This document shows positions 37,271 through 46,039 of a DNA stretch of 64,000 nucleotides, piece by piece. Under the pieces are notes generated by a model, which had not been told where the DNA came from, did no database searches, and worked only from the letters and a program-made list of their open reading frames with translations. Both the position numbers and the translations under genes were made by a program. The DNA comes from Agromyces protaetiae (GTDB taxonomy: Bacteria; Actinomycetota; Actinomycetes; Actinomycetales; Microbacteriaceae), in NCBI RefSeq assembly GCF_030866785.1, contig NZ_CP133018.1, positions 3,224,001-3,288,000 on the forward strand, given 5' to 3'. The first letter of the stretch is position 1, and every line of letters starts with the position of its first letter.

Positions 37271-37684
37271 TCAGAGACGCGGTGGCACGGCGCGGAGCGC
37301 GCGCCATCCGCTCGCGATGTCGCACGAACCCAGCGTCGTGAAGCCCGCGTCGCGCAGGATGTCGCGCACCATCGCAGCACCCGTGGCACCGACCAGCGTG
37401 CCGCCGTGCACGACCCAGGTCGGGACCACGACGCCGCATTCGAGGAGCCAGGCGGGCAGGCCGAGCAGCTGGTCGCGGGAGCGCACGACGGTGAGCACGA
37501 GCTGCGCGTCCCAGGGGAACGCGCGCGGCACGTCTTCGAGCACCGAGACCAGCTCGGGAACGGGTAACTCGCCGCGAACGGCGACGGGGAGCCCGCGCGT
37601 GATGCCGAGCCGCTCGGCCAGTCTCGACTCGAGCGAGGCAAGCGCGCGGTAGACGCCACCCGCCGCCTCGGATTCCCCCATCAT
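37271..37684 (-). CDS. hypothetical protein
   Basis: 137 residues, no signal peptide, no named family. It is compact and mixed alpha/beta (LVLTVVRSRDQLLGLPAWLL; VVVPTWVVHGGTLVGATGAA; LRDAGFTTLGSCDIASGW). Possible starts are the tandem ATGs at 37684 and 37681 or an ATG at 37699; GGGGGGAA lies before the tandem pair. It sits between the coiled-coil gene and phzF. Confidence 0.6.
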   Translation of the reverse strand: MMGESEAAGGVYRALASLESRLAERLGITRGLPVAVRGELPVPELVSVLEDVPRAFPWDAQLVLTVVRSRDQLLGLPAWLLECGVVVPTWVVHGGTLVGATGAAMVRDILRDAGFTTLGSCDIASGWRALRAVPPRL

Positions 37685-37767
37685 TTCCCCCCGGGTCATC
37701 TTCGCCTGAGATCCCCTGACTCGCAATGGCTCGGCCGGGAAACGCAGGAACGTTGCATGAGCTCGGC

Positions 37768-38616
37768 TCAGGCGGCGTCGATCGCCACCGCGGTGCCGCT
37801 CACGCGGATGCCGCCGCGCGCCGGGATCGCGACCGCGAGCACGCTCGGCCGGCCGATGTGCCGTCCCTGGTGGATGACGACCTCGGCGGGCGGATCCACG
37901 AGCCCGAGCTCCCGGAGGTAGCCGCCGAGGGCGGCCGCGGCCGAACCGGTCGCGGGGTCCTCGGTGATGCGGCCGACCGGGAAGAGGTTGCGCGCCTCCC
38001 ACGTCGTCTCACCGACCAGGTGCAGCACGCTGATCGTGCCCGCCCAGCCCTGCGAGTCCATGATCGAGCGAACGGCGACCGGCGAGAACGTGAACGCGTC
38101 GAACACCGTCGCGTCGGCGAGCACGAGCACCGGGTGCCGGTTCCCGGCGAACGCGATCCGCGGCGGGTAGCGGTCGTCGAGGTCACCGCGCGTGAGGTGC
38201 AGCAGGTTCAGCACCTCGTCGAGGATCACGTCGTCGAACGCCTCGACGGCCGGGTCGACGCTCGTGAAGGTCGCGTGCACGCGCTCGTCCGAGGCATCCG
38301 TCTCGATGACGACCTCACCGACCGGGGTCGCGAACCGGAAGGTGCCGGCGCCCTCGCGCTCGGCGAGCGCGACCGCGGTCGCGATGGTCGCGTGGCCGCA
38401 GAACGGCACCTCGGCGATGGGCGAGAAGTACCGGATGCGGCGGGCTGCACCCTCGACGCCGAGCACGAAGGCCGTCTCGGCGTAGTCGACCTCGGCGGCG
38501 ATGCGCTGCATCGCCTCGTCGTCGAGGCCGGAGGCGTCGAGCACGACGCCGGCCGGATTGCCACCCGCGGGGTCCTCCGTGAACGCGGCGTACCGGAGGA
38601 TCTCGGGCTCACTCAT
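37768..38616 (-). CDS. PhzF family isomerase/epimerase
   Basis: 282 residues of the diaminopimelate-epimerase-like fold: RYAAFTEDPAGGNPAGVVLD at the N-terminus, the catalytic-region YAETAFVL (Glu), FCGHATIATAVALAE, and the second-half RITEDPATGSAAAALGGYLR. The specific reaction is unknown; most bacterial PhzF paralogues have no proven substrate. CAGGAT and GGGGG both precede the ATG. Confidence 0.92.
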   Translation of the reverse strand: MSEPEILRYAAFTEDPAGGNPAGVVLDASGLDDEAMQRIAAEVDYAETAFVLGVEGAARRIRYFSPIAEVPFCGHATIATAVALAEREGAGTFRFATPVGEVVIETDASDERVHATFTSVDPAVEAFDDVILDEVLNLLHLTRGDLDDRYPPRIAFAGNRHPVLVLADATVFDAFTFSPVAVRSIMDSQGWAGTISVLHLVGETTWEARNLFPVGRITEDPATGSAAAALGGYLRELGLVDPPAEVVIHQGRHIGRPSVLAVAIPARGGIRVSGTAVAIDAA

Positions 38617-38704
38617 CCCCCGATCCTGCCAGCTGGGACGCCCCTCGTCACGCCGCCCCGAGCGCGGCCGGATGGCTCACGCGCGGGGCGGGCGGGAGGA
38701 TGCG

Positions 38705-39190
38705 TCAGGCGTCGGCGGTCACGCCGAGCAGTTCGTCGAGCCGCTCGTATCCCTCGGAGACGCCGGTCTCCATGTCCGACGCCGCCATGCCGTCGCGGGC
38801 CTCGAGGCTCGGGTACGTCGAGTGAATCGTGAGCCGCGTACGGCCCCCGCCGAGGTCTTCGAACGTCATGGCCTCGACGGCCACGACGTCGGGGACGCCC
38901 TCGAACTCGAAGGTCTGCACGGCGAACTCGTTGTCGCGCACGGTGTGGAACGTGCCGTTGAAGCCCCACTCGCCGCCGTCGGGGTCGCGGTGCACGTAGC
39001 GGTAGCCGCCCTGGGTGGTGAAGTCCCACCGCTCGATGGTCATCTCGTAGCCGCGCGGCCCGAGCCACTGCTTGACGAGCTCGGGTTCACGGTGCGCGCG
39101 GAAGACGGCCTCGACGGGCGCGTCGAACTCGCGCACGATCTCGATGAACGGCAGCCCTTCGGGCACGGTGATGGTGACGGGGTTGCTCAT
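38705..39190 (-). CDS. AHSA1/SRPBCC domain protein
   Basis: 161 residues with the START/AHSA1-like core: FDAPVEAVFRAHREPELVKQ, WLGPRGYEMTIERWDF, GGYRYVHRDPDGGEWGFNGT and the C-terminal GMAASDMETGVSEGYERLDE. Binds a hydrophobic ligand or acts in stress; not defined. It follows an ArsR regulator with a 4-bp ATGA overlap, the usual ArsR-AHSA1 pair. Confidence 0.9.
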   Translation of the reverse strand: MSNPVTITVPEGLPFIEIVREFDAPVEAVFRAHREPELVKQWLGPRGYEMTIERWDFTTQGGYRYVHRDPDGGEWGFNGTFHTVRDNEFAVQTFEFEGVPDVVAVEAMTFEDLGGGRTRLTIHSTYPSLEARDGMAASDMETGVSEGYERLDELLGVTADA

Positions 39191-39567
39191 GATTCCTGCT
39201 CCTTCTCGTTCGCGTCGACGTCGCCGTCGGCACGGGTCTCGGTGGCGAGCAGCGCATCCAGCGAACGGAATCGCTGCTCATGGATCAGCCGGTATCGGTC
39301 GATCCAGGCGGTGAGCGCCTCGAGCGCTTCGGCACGCAGGTGCACGGGCCGCCGCTGCGCGTCGCGCGTGCGCGTGACGAGCCCGGCCTGCTCGAGCACC
39401 TGGATGTGCTTGGACACCGCCTGTTTGCTGATGGTGAACGGTTCGGCGAGGTCGTTGACGGTCGCGGGCCCCCGGCTCAGCCGGGCCACGATGCGCCGGC
39501 GAACGGGATCGGCCAGGGCCATGAAGGCACGGTCGAGCCGGTCGTCTGCGCCCGGGTCCCCGATCAT
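39187..39567 (-). CDS. ArsR-family transcriptional regulator
   Basis: 126 residues with a winged helix: FMALADPVRRRIVARLSRGP, TVNDLAEPFTISKQAVSKHI, QVLEQAGLVTRTRDAQRRPV. No metal-binding Cys pair is seen, so it is the non-metal type that typically controls its own AHSA1 partner. The start at 39567 has AGGAGGG eight nt upstream; an ATG at 39603 lies in the presumed operator. Confidence 0.92.
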   Translation of the reverse strand: MIGDPGADDRLDRAFMALADPVRRRIVARLSRGPATVNDLAEPFTISKQAVSKHIQVLEQAGLVTRTRDAQRRPVHLRAEALEALTAWIDRYRLIHEQRFRSLDALLATETRADGDVDANEKEQES

Positions 39568-39579
39568 CGCCACCCTCCT

Positions 39580-39627
39580 GTAATCAATGAACTTCTTGAT
39601 CAACCATCTGGTTGACTACAAGATTAC
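39580..39627. promoter_or_regulatory. candidate ArsR operator
   Basis: Directly before the arsR-type gene: TCAACC-ATCT-GGTTGA (39600-39615) as central dyad, flanked symmetrically by CTTG/CAAG and by GTAATC (39580) and GATTAC (39622). The stretch is AT-rich for this genome. Likely autoregulation of the ArsR/AHSA1 pair. Confidence 0.55.
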
Positions 39628-39762
39628 GACGAAGGTCTGGGCTCGTCAAGCACGAATCCGTTCACCGCACGGGTGCTACCGCTCGTCGCGCTGACCCCCG
39701 TTCGAGGGGAATCGCTTGCTTAGGATCGACGCGCGCAACGACGCACATCAAGAGGAGCACCC

Positions 39763-42051
39763 ATGCCATCGACCCCCTCGGGAGCCGCGGCCGCGTCCAC
39801 CGACGCACTCGCCCAGGATCCGAATCTGCCGCCCGTCGCCGTCCCTCCGGAGGACCTGAAGCGCGAGTCCAGATGGACCCCAGCCAAGATCGCGCTCTGG
39901 GCCGGGATCGCCCTCCTCGGCGGCGTCGCCTGGACGATGCTCGCCATCGTCCGCGGCGAGACCGTGAACGCGATGTGGTTCGTCTTCGCCGCGGTGTGCA
40001 CGTATCTCATCGGGTACCGCTTCTACTCGAAGGTCATCGAGCGGCACCTCACCAAGCCCGACGATCGGCGGGCGACGCCCGCCGAGGTCAAGGCCGACGG
40101 CAAGGACTACGTCCCGACCGACCGCCGCGTGCTCTACGGCCACCACTTCGCGGCCATCGCCGGTGCCGGACCGCTCGTCGGGCCCGTGCTCGCGGCGCAG
40201 ATGGGCTACCTGCCCGGCACGATCTGGATCATCGTGGGCGTGGTGCTCGCGGGTGCCGTGCAGGACTATCTCGTGCTGTTCTTCTCCATGCGCCGTGGCG
40301 GCCGCACCATCGGGCAGATGGCGCGCGACGAACTCGGGCGCGTGGGCGGCACCGCGGCGATGATCGCGGCGCTGCTCATCATGATCATCATCGTCGCGAT
40401 CCTCGCGCTCGTCGTGGTGAACGCCCTCGGTGAGAGCCCATGGGGCGTGTTCAGCGTCTCCATGACCATCCCGATCGCGCTGTTCATGGGCGTCTACCTG
40501 CGGTTCATCCGCCCGGGGCGGATCACCGAGGTGTCCATCATCGGGTTCGTGCTGCTCATGCTCGCGATCATCGGCGGCGGATGGGTGGCGAGCACCGAGT
40601 GGGGCTACGCGATGTTCCACCTCGACCGCACGACGATCGCATGGGGCATCATCATCTACGGCTTCGTGGCGGCGGTCCTGCCGGTGTGGCTGCTGCTCGC
40701 CCCGCGCGACTACCTCTCGACGTTCATGAAGATCGGCGTCATCGTGATGCTCGCGGGCGCGGTCGTGCTCGTGCGCCCGGAGATCAGCGTCCCGGCGATC
40801 AGCGAGTTCGCGAACAGCGAGCTGGGGCCGGTGGTCAGCGGGTCGTTGTTCCCCTTCCTCTTCGTCACGATCGCCTGCGGCGCGTTGTCGGGCTTCCATG
40901 CCCTGATCGCATCCGGCACGACCCCGAAGCTCGTGGAGAAGGAGCGGCAGACCCGGGTCATCGGCTACGGCGGCATGCTCATGGAGTCGTTCGTCGCGAT
41001 CATGGCGCTCGTGGCCGCGATCTCGCTCGATCGCGGCATCTACTTCGCGATGAACTCCTCGGCGGCGATGACGGGCGGCACCGTGGAGGGCGCGGTCGCG
41101 TTCGTGAACTCGCTCGGCCTCACAGGCGTCAACCTCACCCCGGAGATGCTGACCTCGACCGCAGCGGCCGTCGGTGAGGAGAGCATCGTCTCGCGCACGG
41201 GCGGGGCGCCGACCCTCGCACTCGGTCTCGCGAACATCATGCAACAGCTGTTCGGCGGTGCCGCACTCGCGGGCTTCTGGTACCACTTCGCGATCATGTT
41301 CGAAGCGCTCTTCATCCTCACCGCCGTCGACGCGGGCACGCGCGTCGCCCGGTTCATGCTGCAGGACTCGATCGGCAATGTGCTGCCGAAGTTCAAGGAC
41401 GTGAGCTGGCGACCCGGGGTCTGGATCTGCACGGCGATCATGGTCGCCGGCTGGGGTGCGATCCTGATCATGGGCGTGACCGACCCGCTCGGCGGCATCA
41501 ACACGCTGTTCCCGCTGTTCGGCATCGCGAACCAGTTGCTCGCGGCCATCGCGCTCGCGGTCGTGCTCGCGATCGTCGCGAAACGCGGCGCGTTCCGCTG
41601 GCTGTGGATCGTGGCGCTGCCACTCGCGTTCGCGGCGGTGGTGACGATCACCGCCTCCATGTACAAGATCTTCTCGCCGGTTCCGCAGGTCGGGTACTGG
41701 GCGAACCATTTCGCGTTCAAGGACGCCCTCGCGGCGGGCGAGACGAGCTTCGGCACGGCGACCAGCGTCGAGGCCATGGAGGCGGTCGTGCGCAACACCT
41801 TCGTCCAGGGCATGCTGTCGATCATCTTCGTGAGCCTCGCGATCGTGGTCATCGCGATATCGGTCGGCGTGACGATCCGGGCCATCCGGAGGGGCGGCGG
41901 CACAGACGCCGAGGACCCGGCCGTGCCGAGCCGGCGCTTCGCGCCCGCGGGCTTCGTCGCGACGCGTGCCGAGCGCGCGATCGAGGCGGAATGGAGCGAG
42001 CACGATGCCGAGCGCGACGTCGCGTCGCCCGCAGGCCGGGCCGGTCACTGA
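39763..42051 (+). CDS. cstA: carbon starvation protein CstA (peptide/pyruvate transporter)
   Basis: 762 residues, about 16 membrane helices. Family marks: GYRFYSKVIERHLTKPDDRR, YGHHFAAIAGAGPLVGPVLA (the central conserved motif), GFHALIASGTTPKLVEKERQ, ALFILTAVDAGTRVARFMLQ. CstA imports peptides or pyruvate under carbon limitation. GAGGAG lies before the ATG. The downstream gene encodes the YbdD-type small partner, and the cstA stop region is duplicated (42015-42164). Confidence 0.95.
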   Translation: MPSTPSGAAAASTDALAQDPNLPPVAVPPEDLKRESRWTPAKIALWAGIALLGGVAWTMLAIVRGETVNAMWFVFAAVCTYLIGYRFYSKVIERHLTKPDDRRATPAEVKADGKDYVPTDRRVLYGHHFAAIAGAGPLVGPVLAAQMGYLPGTIWIIVGVVLAGAVQDYLVLFFSMRRGGRTIGQMARDELGRVGGTAAMIAALLIMIIIVAILALVVVNALGESPWGVFSVSMTIPIALFMGVYLRFIRPGRITEVSIIGFVLLMLAIIGGGWVASTEWGYAMFHLDRTTIAWGIIIYGFVAAVLPVWLLLAPRDYLSTFMKIGVIVMLAGAVVLVRPEISVPAISEFANSELGPVVSGSLFPFLFVTIACGALSGFHALIASGTTPKLVEKERQTRVIGYGGMLMESFVAIMALVAAISLDRGIYFAMNSSAAMTGGTVEGAVAFVNSLGLTGVNLTPEMLTSTAAAVGEESIVSRTGGAPTLALGLANIMQQLFGGAALAGFWYHFAIMFEALFILTAVDAGTRVARFMLQDSIGNVLPKFKDVSWRPGVWICTAIMVAGWGAILIMGVTDPLGGINTLFPLFGIANQLLAAIALAVVLAIVAKRGAFRWLWIVALPLAFAAVVTITASMYKIFSPVPQVGYWANHFAFKDALAAGETSFGTATSVEAMEAVVRNTFVQGMLSIIFVSLAIVVIAISVGVTIRAIRRGGGTDAEDPAVPSRRFAPAGFVATRAERAIEAEWSEHDAERDVASPAGRAGH

Positions 42052-42164
42052 TGGCGGCGCACCGAGCGCGATGAGCGACGACGCGAGCGCGACGTCACGT
42101 CGCCGGCAGGCCGGGCCGGTCACTGATGGCGGCCCACAGAGCGCGATGAGCGACGACTCGAGCG
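42015..42164 (+). repeat. 75-bp duplication across the cstA stop and the next start
   Basis: Two copies with period 75: each holds GGCCGGGCCGGTCACTGATG and GCGCGATGAGCGACGAC. Copy 1 contains the cstA stop codon; both contain an ATG-AGC-GAC-GAC start (42071 and 42146). 75 is a multiple of three, so the two starts are in one frame. A few substitutions separate the copies. Confidence 0.85.
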
Positions 42165-42379
42165 CGGGAGGCATCCGGTCGACGAGCCGGATGTCTCCCG
42201 CGCGCGCCGCGCGAGGCATCCGCTGGTGGCTGACGAATCTCATGGGCGACCGCGCCTACGAGACGTATCTCGAACATCACCGGCGCCATCACCCCGATGT
42301 CGCGCCGCTCACCGAGCGCGCCTTCTGGCGCGCGCGCGACGACGATCGCGACGCGAACCCCGGCGCGCGCTGCTGCTGA
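42146..42379 (+). CDS. YbdD/YjiX family small protein
   Basis: 77 residues. The conserved block RAARGIRWWLTNLMGDRAYE then TYLEHHRRHHPDVAPLTERA (as in YbdD, DUF466) is complete; these small proteins accompany CstA/BtsT transporters. The start at 42146 is taken; because of the 75-bp duplication a second in-frame ATG at 42071 would add 25 residues. The C-terminus ends in two Cys. Confidence 0.85.
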   Translation: MSDDSSAGGIRSTSRMSPARAARGIRWWLTNLMGDRAYETYLEHHRRHHPDVAPLTERAFWRARDDDRDANPGARCC

Positions 42380-42476
42380 CGGGCGGGGCGACTCGGTATT
42401 CCGGCATTGCGGGGCTACCGGTGCGCCCGCAATGCGAGCAGAATCGGCGCGGACGCTTCGAACGAGAGGAATGCTC

Positions 42477-42896
42477 ATGGCCGTGCTGCTCAACCCCTAC
42501 CTCAACTTCAAGGACAACGCGCGCGAGGCGCTCGAGTTCTACCAGTCGGTGTTCGGCGGCGAGCTGAACACCAGCACCTTCAGCGAGTACGGGCAGAACG
42601 ACAGCCCGGCCGATGCCGACAAGCTCATGCACGGGCAGCTCACGACCGAGGCCGGGCAGACGATCATGGCCGCGGATACGCCGTCGACGATGACCTATAC
42701 GCCGGCTGCGGGCATCTCGTTGTCACTCTCGGGAGACGACGATGCGACGCTGCGCCGCTATTGGGATGGGCTCATCGCGGGCGGAACCGTCGTGCAGCCG
42801 CTCGAGGTCGCGCCGTGGGGGGACGCGTTCGGCATGCTCGTCGACCGATTCGGCATCAGCTGGCTCGTGAACATCGCCGGCCCCGACAACCAGTAG
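42477..42896 (+). CDS. VOC family protein (PhnB-like)
   Basis: 139 residues: NPYLNFKDNAREALEFYQSV, FGGELNTSTFSEYG, LMHGQLTTEAGQTIMAADTP, WGDAFGMLVDRFGISWLVNI. This is the PhnB/glyoxalase-like fold. Members are often demethylase-like or of unknown use. GAGAGGA six nt before the ATG at 42477 sets the start (an ATG at 42471 overlaps the ribosome site). Confidence 0.92.
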   Translation: MAVLLNPYLNFKDNAREALEFYQSVFGGELNTSTFSEYGQNDSPADADKLMHGQLTTEAGQTIMAADTPSTMTYTPAAGISLSLSGDDDATLRRYWDGLIAGGTVVQPLEVAPWGDAFGMLVDRFGISWLVNIAGPDNQ

Positions 42897-42971
42897 CCGC
42901 CGCGACGCGCACCCAGGCGACTCGCCGCGTGCCCACGGCGGCTTCATAGGATCCCGCGCAACGCTTGCGGC

Positions 42972-43427
42972 ATGTCCCGACGTGTCGCGCTTCCGGTGGT
43001 GACCGCGGCGTATCTCGCGATCGTCGCGTGGGCGACGCTCGGCCCGGTGCCGTGGGACGCCGTCGGATACGAGGCGCCGTTCGGTGTGCTCACGCCCTCG
43101 ATCTGGTTCGAGCGCTCGACCTGGGCCATCGGGTCGCCCTTCGAGTTCACGGCGAACATCGTCATGTTCGTGCCGATCGGGGTGTTGTTCGCCCTCATCG
43201 CGGGTCCGCGGAAGTGGCTCGGTGCGCTGGCCGCCGCGGGCACCGCGAGCCTCGCGATCGAACTCGTGCAGATCCCCCTCGCCGACCGCATCTCCGACCC
43301 GCGCGATCTGCTCGCGAACACCGGCGGCGCCGTGATCGGGATCGCCCTGGTGGGTCTGGGTCGGCTCGTCCGCCTCGCCTGGCACGCGATGAACCGATCG
43401 GCTGATCGGGCGCGCGTCGCGCGCTGA
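42972..43427 (+). CDS. VanZ family membrane protein
   Basis: 151 residues, four membrane spans. The VanZ motifs are NIVMFVPIGVLFALI, ASLAIELVQIPLADRISDPR and DLLANTGGAVIGI. VanZ proteins are linked to low-level teicoplanin resistance or sortase-like contexts, but most members have unknown roles. Confidence 0.88.
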   Translation: MSRRVALPVVTAAYLAIVAWATLGPVPWDAVGYEAPFGVLTPSIWFERSTWAIGSPFEFTANIVMFVPIGVLFALIAGPRKWLGALAAAGTASLAIELVQIPLADRISDPRDLLANTGGAVIGIALVGLGRLVRLAWHAMNRSADRARVAR

Positions 43428-43517
43428 CCGACCGCGCGGGCTGAACTCTGGGTGAACTCTCGCCGGGTGCCCCTCGGCAGGCTTGTCGCGTGACGGCGGC
43501 GTGCTCAGACTGACGCC

Positions 43518-43772
43518 ATGCACACCGACGAAGAAGACCGCGCAGTCGACCAGGTCATCGACCGTCTCGCCGAACGGTTCCCGACGGCCGACCGGGAGCA
43601 CATCGCCGAGGTCGTCGACGAAGAGCACCACGAGCTCGACGGCAACCCCATCCGCGAGTACGTGCCGGTACTCGTCGAACACGATGCGCGCGACCGGCTC
43701 CGCACGGAGGGCGCCGAGGCGACGCCGCTCGCCACGGAGTCGGATGACCCAGCGGCCGGTCCGGTCAGCTGA
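43518..43772 (+). CDS. three-helix bundle dimerization domain protein
   Basis: 84 residues; the segment AVDQVIDRLAERFPTADREH then VPVLVEHDARDRLR matches the small actinobacterial domain described as a three-helix bundle dimerization domain. Acidic tail. CAGACT stands 6 nt before the ATG. Confidence 0.75.
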   Translation: MHTDEEDRAVDQVIDRLAERFPTADREHIAEVVDEEHHELDGNPIREYVPVLVEHDARDRLRTEGAEATPLATESDDPAAGPVS

Positions 43773-43806
43773 TCACCGCCGCTCGTGACGAAGGCGCGCG
43801 GAGCGC

Positions 43807-44208
43807 TCAGTCGAACAGGTCGCTGAGCCAGTTGTCCTTCTTCTTCTTCCGGGGGTAGCCCTGGTCGTAGCCTCGGTCGTCGTGGCGGCGGTCGTCGTAG
43901 CGACGGTCGTCGCGGCGCTGCTCGGGGTAGTCGCGGTCGCGGCCGCCCATCTGGCGAAGCAGGTCGAGCGGGTTCTGCGAGGTCTGCTGCGGGTACCCCT
44001 GCGGCGGATACGGCGGCTGCGGTGCGGCCTGCTGCGGTGCGGCCTGCTGCGGTGCGGCCGGCGCCTGGAACTCCTGGCCGGCGCGCTCGATGATCTTGTC
44101 GAGCTCACCGCGATCGAGCCACACGCCGCGGCACGTCGGGCAGTAGTCGATCTCGATGCCGCTGCGCTCGCTCATCACGAGCACCGCGCCGTCGTTGGGG
44201 CACTGCAT
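43807..44208 (-). CDS. zf-TFIIB domain protein
   Basis: 133 residues. The N-terminal zinc ribbon has CPNDGAVLV and YCPTCRGVWLDRGELDKIIE (Cys-x2-Asp..., Cys-x2-Cys, the TFIIB-type pattern with WLDRGEL). The rest is a Gln/Pro-rich linker, an Arg/Asp/Tyr repeat (RRDDRRYDDRRHDDRGYD) and a short KKKKDNWLSDLFD tail. AAGGAG precedes the ATG at 44208. Function unknown. Confidence 0.9.
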   Translation of the reverse strand: MQCPNDGAVLVMSERSGIEIDYCPTCRGVWLDRGELDKIIERAGQEFQAPAAPQQAAPQQAAPQPPYPPQGYPQQTSQNPLDLLRQMGGRDRDYPEQRRDDRRYDDRRHDDRGYDQGYPRKKKKDNWLSDLFD

Positions 44209-44302
44209 GGGGGCTCCTTCGTCCGTCAAGGGTCTCCGGACGAGCATAGGCAGCCGAGCTGTGGGAATGCTTCCGAGTCCCCCTCGGTGTCAGACTTGCC
44301 CC

Positions 44303-45148
44303 ATGCGCATCATCGTCACCGGCGGCTCGGGCAAGCTCGGCCGTACCGTCGTCCGCACGCTCCACGACGAGGGTCACGAGGTGGTGAACCTCGATCGGGC
44401 CGGCGAGCGCGGTCGTGTCGTCATCGTCGACCTCTCGGATGCCGGTCAGGTGCTCGACGCGATCTCGGGCATCGACGAGCAGCACGCGGGCGTGGACGCG
44501 ATCGTGCACCTCGCTGCGGTGCCGGCGCCGGGGCTGATGAGCGACGTGGCGACGTTCCACAACAACATGCTGTCGACCTTCAACGTGCTGCAGGGGGCGC
44601 GGCGTGCCGGGGTGCGGCGCGTCGTGACGGCATCGAGCGAGACCGTGCTCGGACTGCCGTTCGACGTGCCGCCGCCGTACATCCCGGTCGACGAGGACGT
44701 GACGCGCCCCGAGTCGACCTACTCGCTCGTGAAACACCTCGAGGAGCAGCTCGCGGAGCACCTGGTGCGCTGGGACCCCGAGCTGTCGATCACGGCGCTC
44801 CGATTCTCGAATGTGATGGATCCCGAGGACTATGCGGCGTTCCCCGCGTTCGACGCCGATGCCCGGGCGCGCAAGTGGAACCTGTGGGGCTACGTCGACG
44901 CCCGCGATGGCGCGCAGGCGGTGAGCCGGGCGCTCGCGACGGCGAAGCCGGGCTTCGAACGCTATGTGATCGCCGCGGCGGACACCGTCATGTCGAGGCC
45001 GAATGCGGAGCTCGTGGCCGAGGTCTTCCCCGGCGTCGAGGTGCGGGGCGAGCTGGGCGTGCACGACACGATGCTGTCGATCGACAAGGCGCGGCGCGAG
45101 CTCGGCTACGAGCCGGCGTTCTCGTGGCGCGATCACGTCAGCGACTGA
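44303..45148 (+). CDS. NAD-dependent epimerase/dehydratase
   Basis: 281 residues of extended SDR type: IVTGGSGKLGRTVVRTLHDE (NAD loop), VDAIVHLAAVPAPG, SSETVLG, and YSLVKHLEEQLAE with the catalytic Tyr-x3-Lys. Sugar-nucleotide or uronate substrates are common, but nothing nearby points to one. CAGACT stands 6 nt before the ATG. Its final codons are duplicated (45136-45175). Confidence 0.88.
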   Translation: MRIIVTGGSGKLGRTVVRTLHDEGHEVVNLDRAGERGRVVIVDLSDAGQVLDAISGIDEQHAGVDAIVHLAAVPAPGLMSDVATFHNNMLSTFNVLQGARRAGVRRVVTASSETVLGLPFDVPPPYIPVDEDVTRPESTYSLVKHLEEQLAEHLVRWDPELSITALRFSNVMDPEDYAAFPAFDADARARKWNLWGYVDARDGAQAVSRALATAKPGFERYVIAAADTVMSRPNAELVAEVFPGVEVRGELGVHDTMLSIDKARRELGYEPAFSWRDHVSD

Positions 45149-45175
45149 GCGAGTGCGTCAGCGACTGAGCGAGTA
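45136..45175 (+). repeat. 20-bp tandem duplication of the epimerase 3' end
   Basis: CGTCAGCGACTGAGCGAGTG is followed at once by CGTCAGCGACTGAGCGAGTA. The first copy contains the gene's TGA. The second copy ends at the TACGCT hexamer of the next gene. Confidence 0.9.
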
Positions 45176-45185
45176 CGCTCGGCGC

Positions 45186-45479
45186 ATGCGCTTCCGGTTC
45201 ACCGCACCGCTCTGGGAATGGCGATCGCGTGCCGAGTGGTACTTCGTGACGCTGCCGGCCGAGGCATCCGCCGACATCGGTGAGGTTCCGCGGCCGCCGC
45301 GCGGGTTCGGCGCGGTGAAGGTCCGGGTGCGGGTCGGCGGGTCACGCTGGTCGACGTCGATCTTTCCCGACTCGACGCAGGGCGCGTACGTGCTGCCCGT
45401 GAAGAAGGCCGTGCGCGAGGCCGAGGCGCTCGAAGAAGGCGCGCCGGTCACGGTCGAGCTCGAGCTCGTCGACATCTGA
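45186..45479 (+). CDS. DUF1905 protein
   Basis: 97 residues: FTAPLWEWRSRAEWYFVTLP, FGAVKVRVRVGGSRWSTSIF, and AYVLPVKKAVREAEALEEGA are the hallmarks of DUF1905. A small beta-barrel-like protein of unknown function. TACGCT six nt before the ATG suggests a leaderless mRNA. Confidence 0.92.
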   Translation: MRFRFTAPLWEWRSRAEWYFVTLPAEASADIGEVPRPPRGFGAVKVRVRVGGSRWSTSIFPDSTQGAYVLPVKKAVREAEALEEGAPVTVELELVDI

Positions 45480-45523
45480 TCCGCCCCATTGCGGAGGTCA
45501 GCCTGCGTCCCTAGAGTACTGAT

Positions 45524-45991
45524 ATGCAATCTACACGTGGTGTCGCCTCGGCATTCGTCCTCGTCGTCTCCGGATGTCTCGGGCTGCTCGCGCCCGCGGC
45601 GGCCCACGCCGCTCATGCAGCGTCCGACTGGGGCCCCGACACCGAGCCGGTGGTCGCGTGGCGCGCGACCTCGCTGCCGCCGTTGCAGGATCACCAGGCG
45701 GTCTGGCTACCCATTGATTCGTTCACCTGCCCCGGGGAGCATCCCTGGCTCCTCGATCGCCGCCTCTCCCAGCGCGAGGACCTGCCGCGCGGGGTCGACG
45801 TCGACCGGGGAAGGTCCGTGATCGTGGCGATCGGCGGCGAGCCGACGATCGACGAGGCGACCGGCTACGTGACCGGCTGGGGCGAGGGTGTGAGCCGTGC
45901 GGCGAACTTCCATCCGACCGACCCGTCATACGCGACGGTCCGGGCCGTGTGTACGAGCGATCCCGACCTCGCGTACACCGGCACACCCTAG
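45524..45991 (+). CDS. secreted hypothetical protein
   Basis: 155 residues with a signal peptide (VASAFVLVVSGCLGLLAPAA, cleavage near AHAAHA). The Cys in VVSGC is inside the hydrophobic core rather than a convincing lipobox. The mature part has two Cys (FTCPGEH, VRAVCTSD). No family recognised. TAGAGT is 6 nt before the ATG, and a hairpin terminator follows. Confidence 0.7.
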   Translation: MQSTRGVASAFVLVVSGCLGLLAPAAAHAAHAASDWGPDTEPVVAWRATSLPPLQDHQAVWLPIDSFTCPGEHPWLLDRRLSQREDLPRGVDVDRGRSVIVAIGGEPTIDEATGYVTGWGEGVSRAANFHPTDPSYATVRAVCTSDPDLAYTGTP

Positions 45992-45994
45992 GTT

Positions 45995-46036
45995 GTGTCT
46001 CCCACCTGCTCGCGACGGCGACCAGGTGGGAGACAC
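45995..46036. terminator. bidirectional terminator between convergent genes
   Basis: GTGTCTCCCACCTG (45995-46008) pairs with CAGGTGGGAGACAC (46023-46036), 14 bp, loop of 14 nt. It lies 3 bp from each of the two convergent stop codons. Confidence 0.75.
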
Positions 46037-46039
46037 GCC

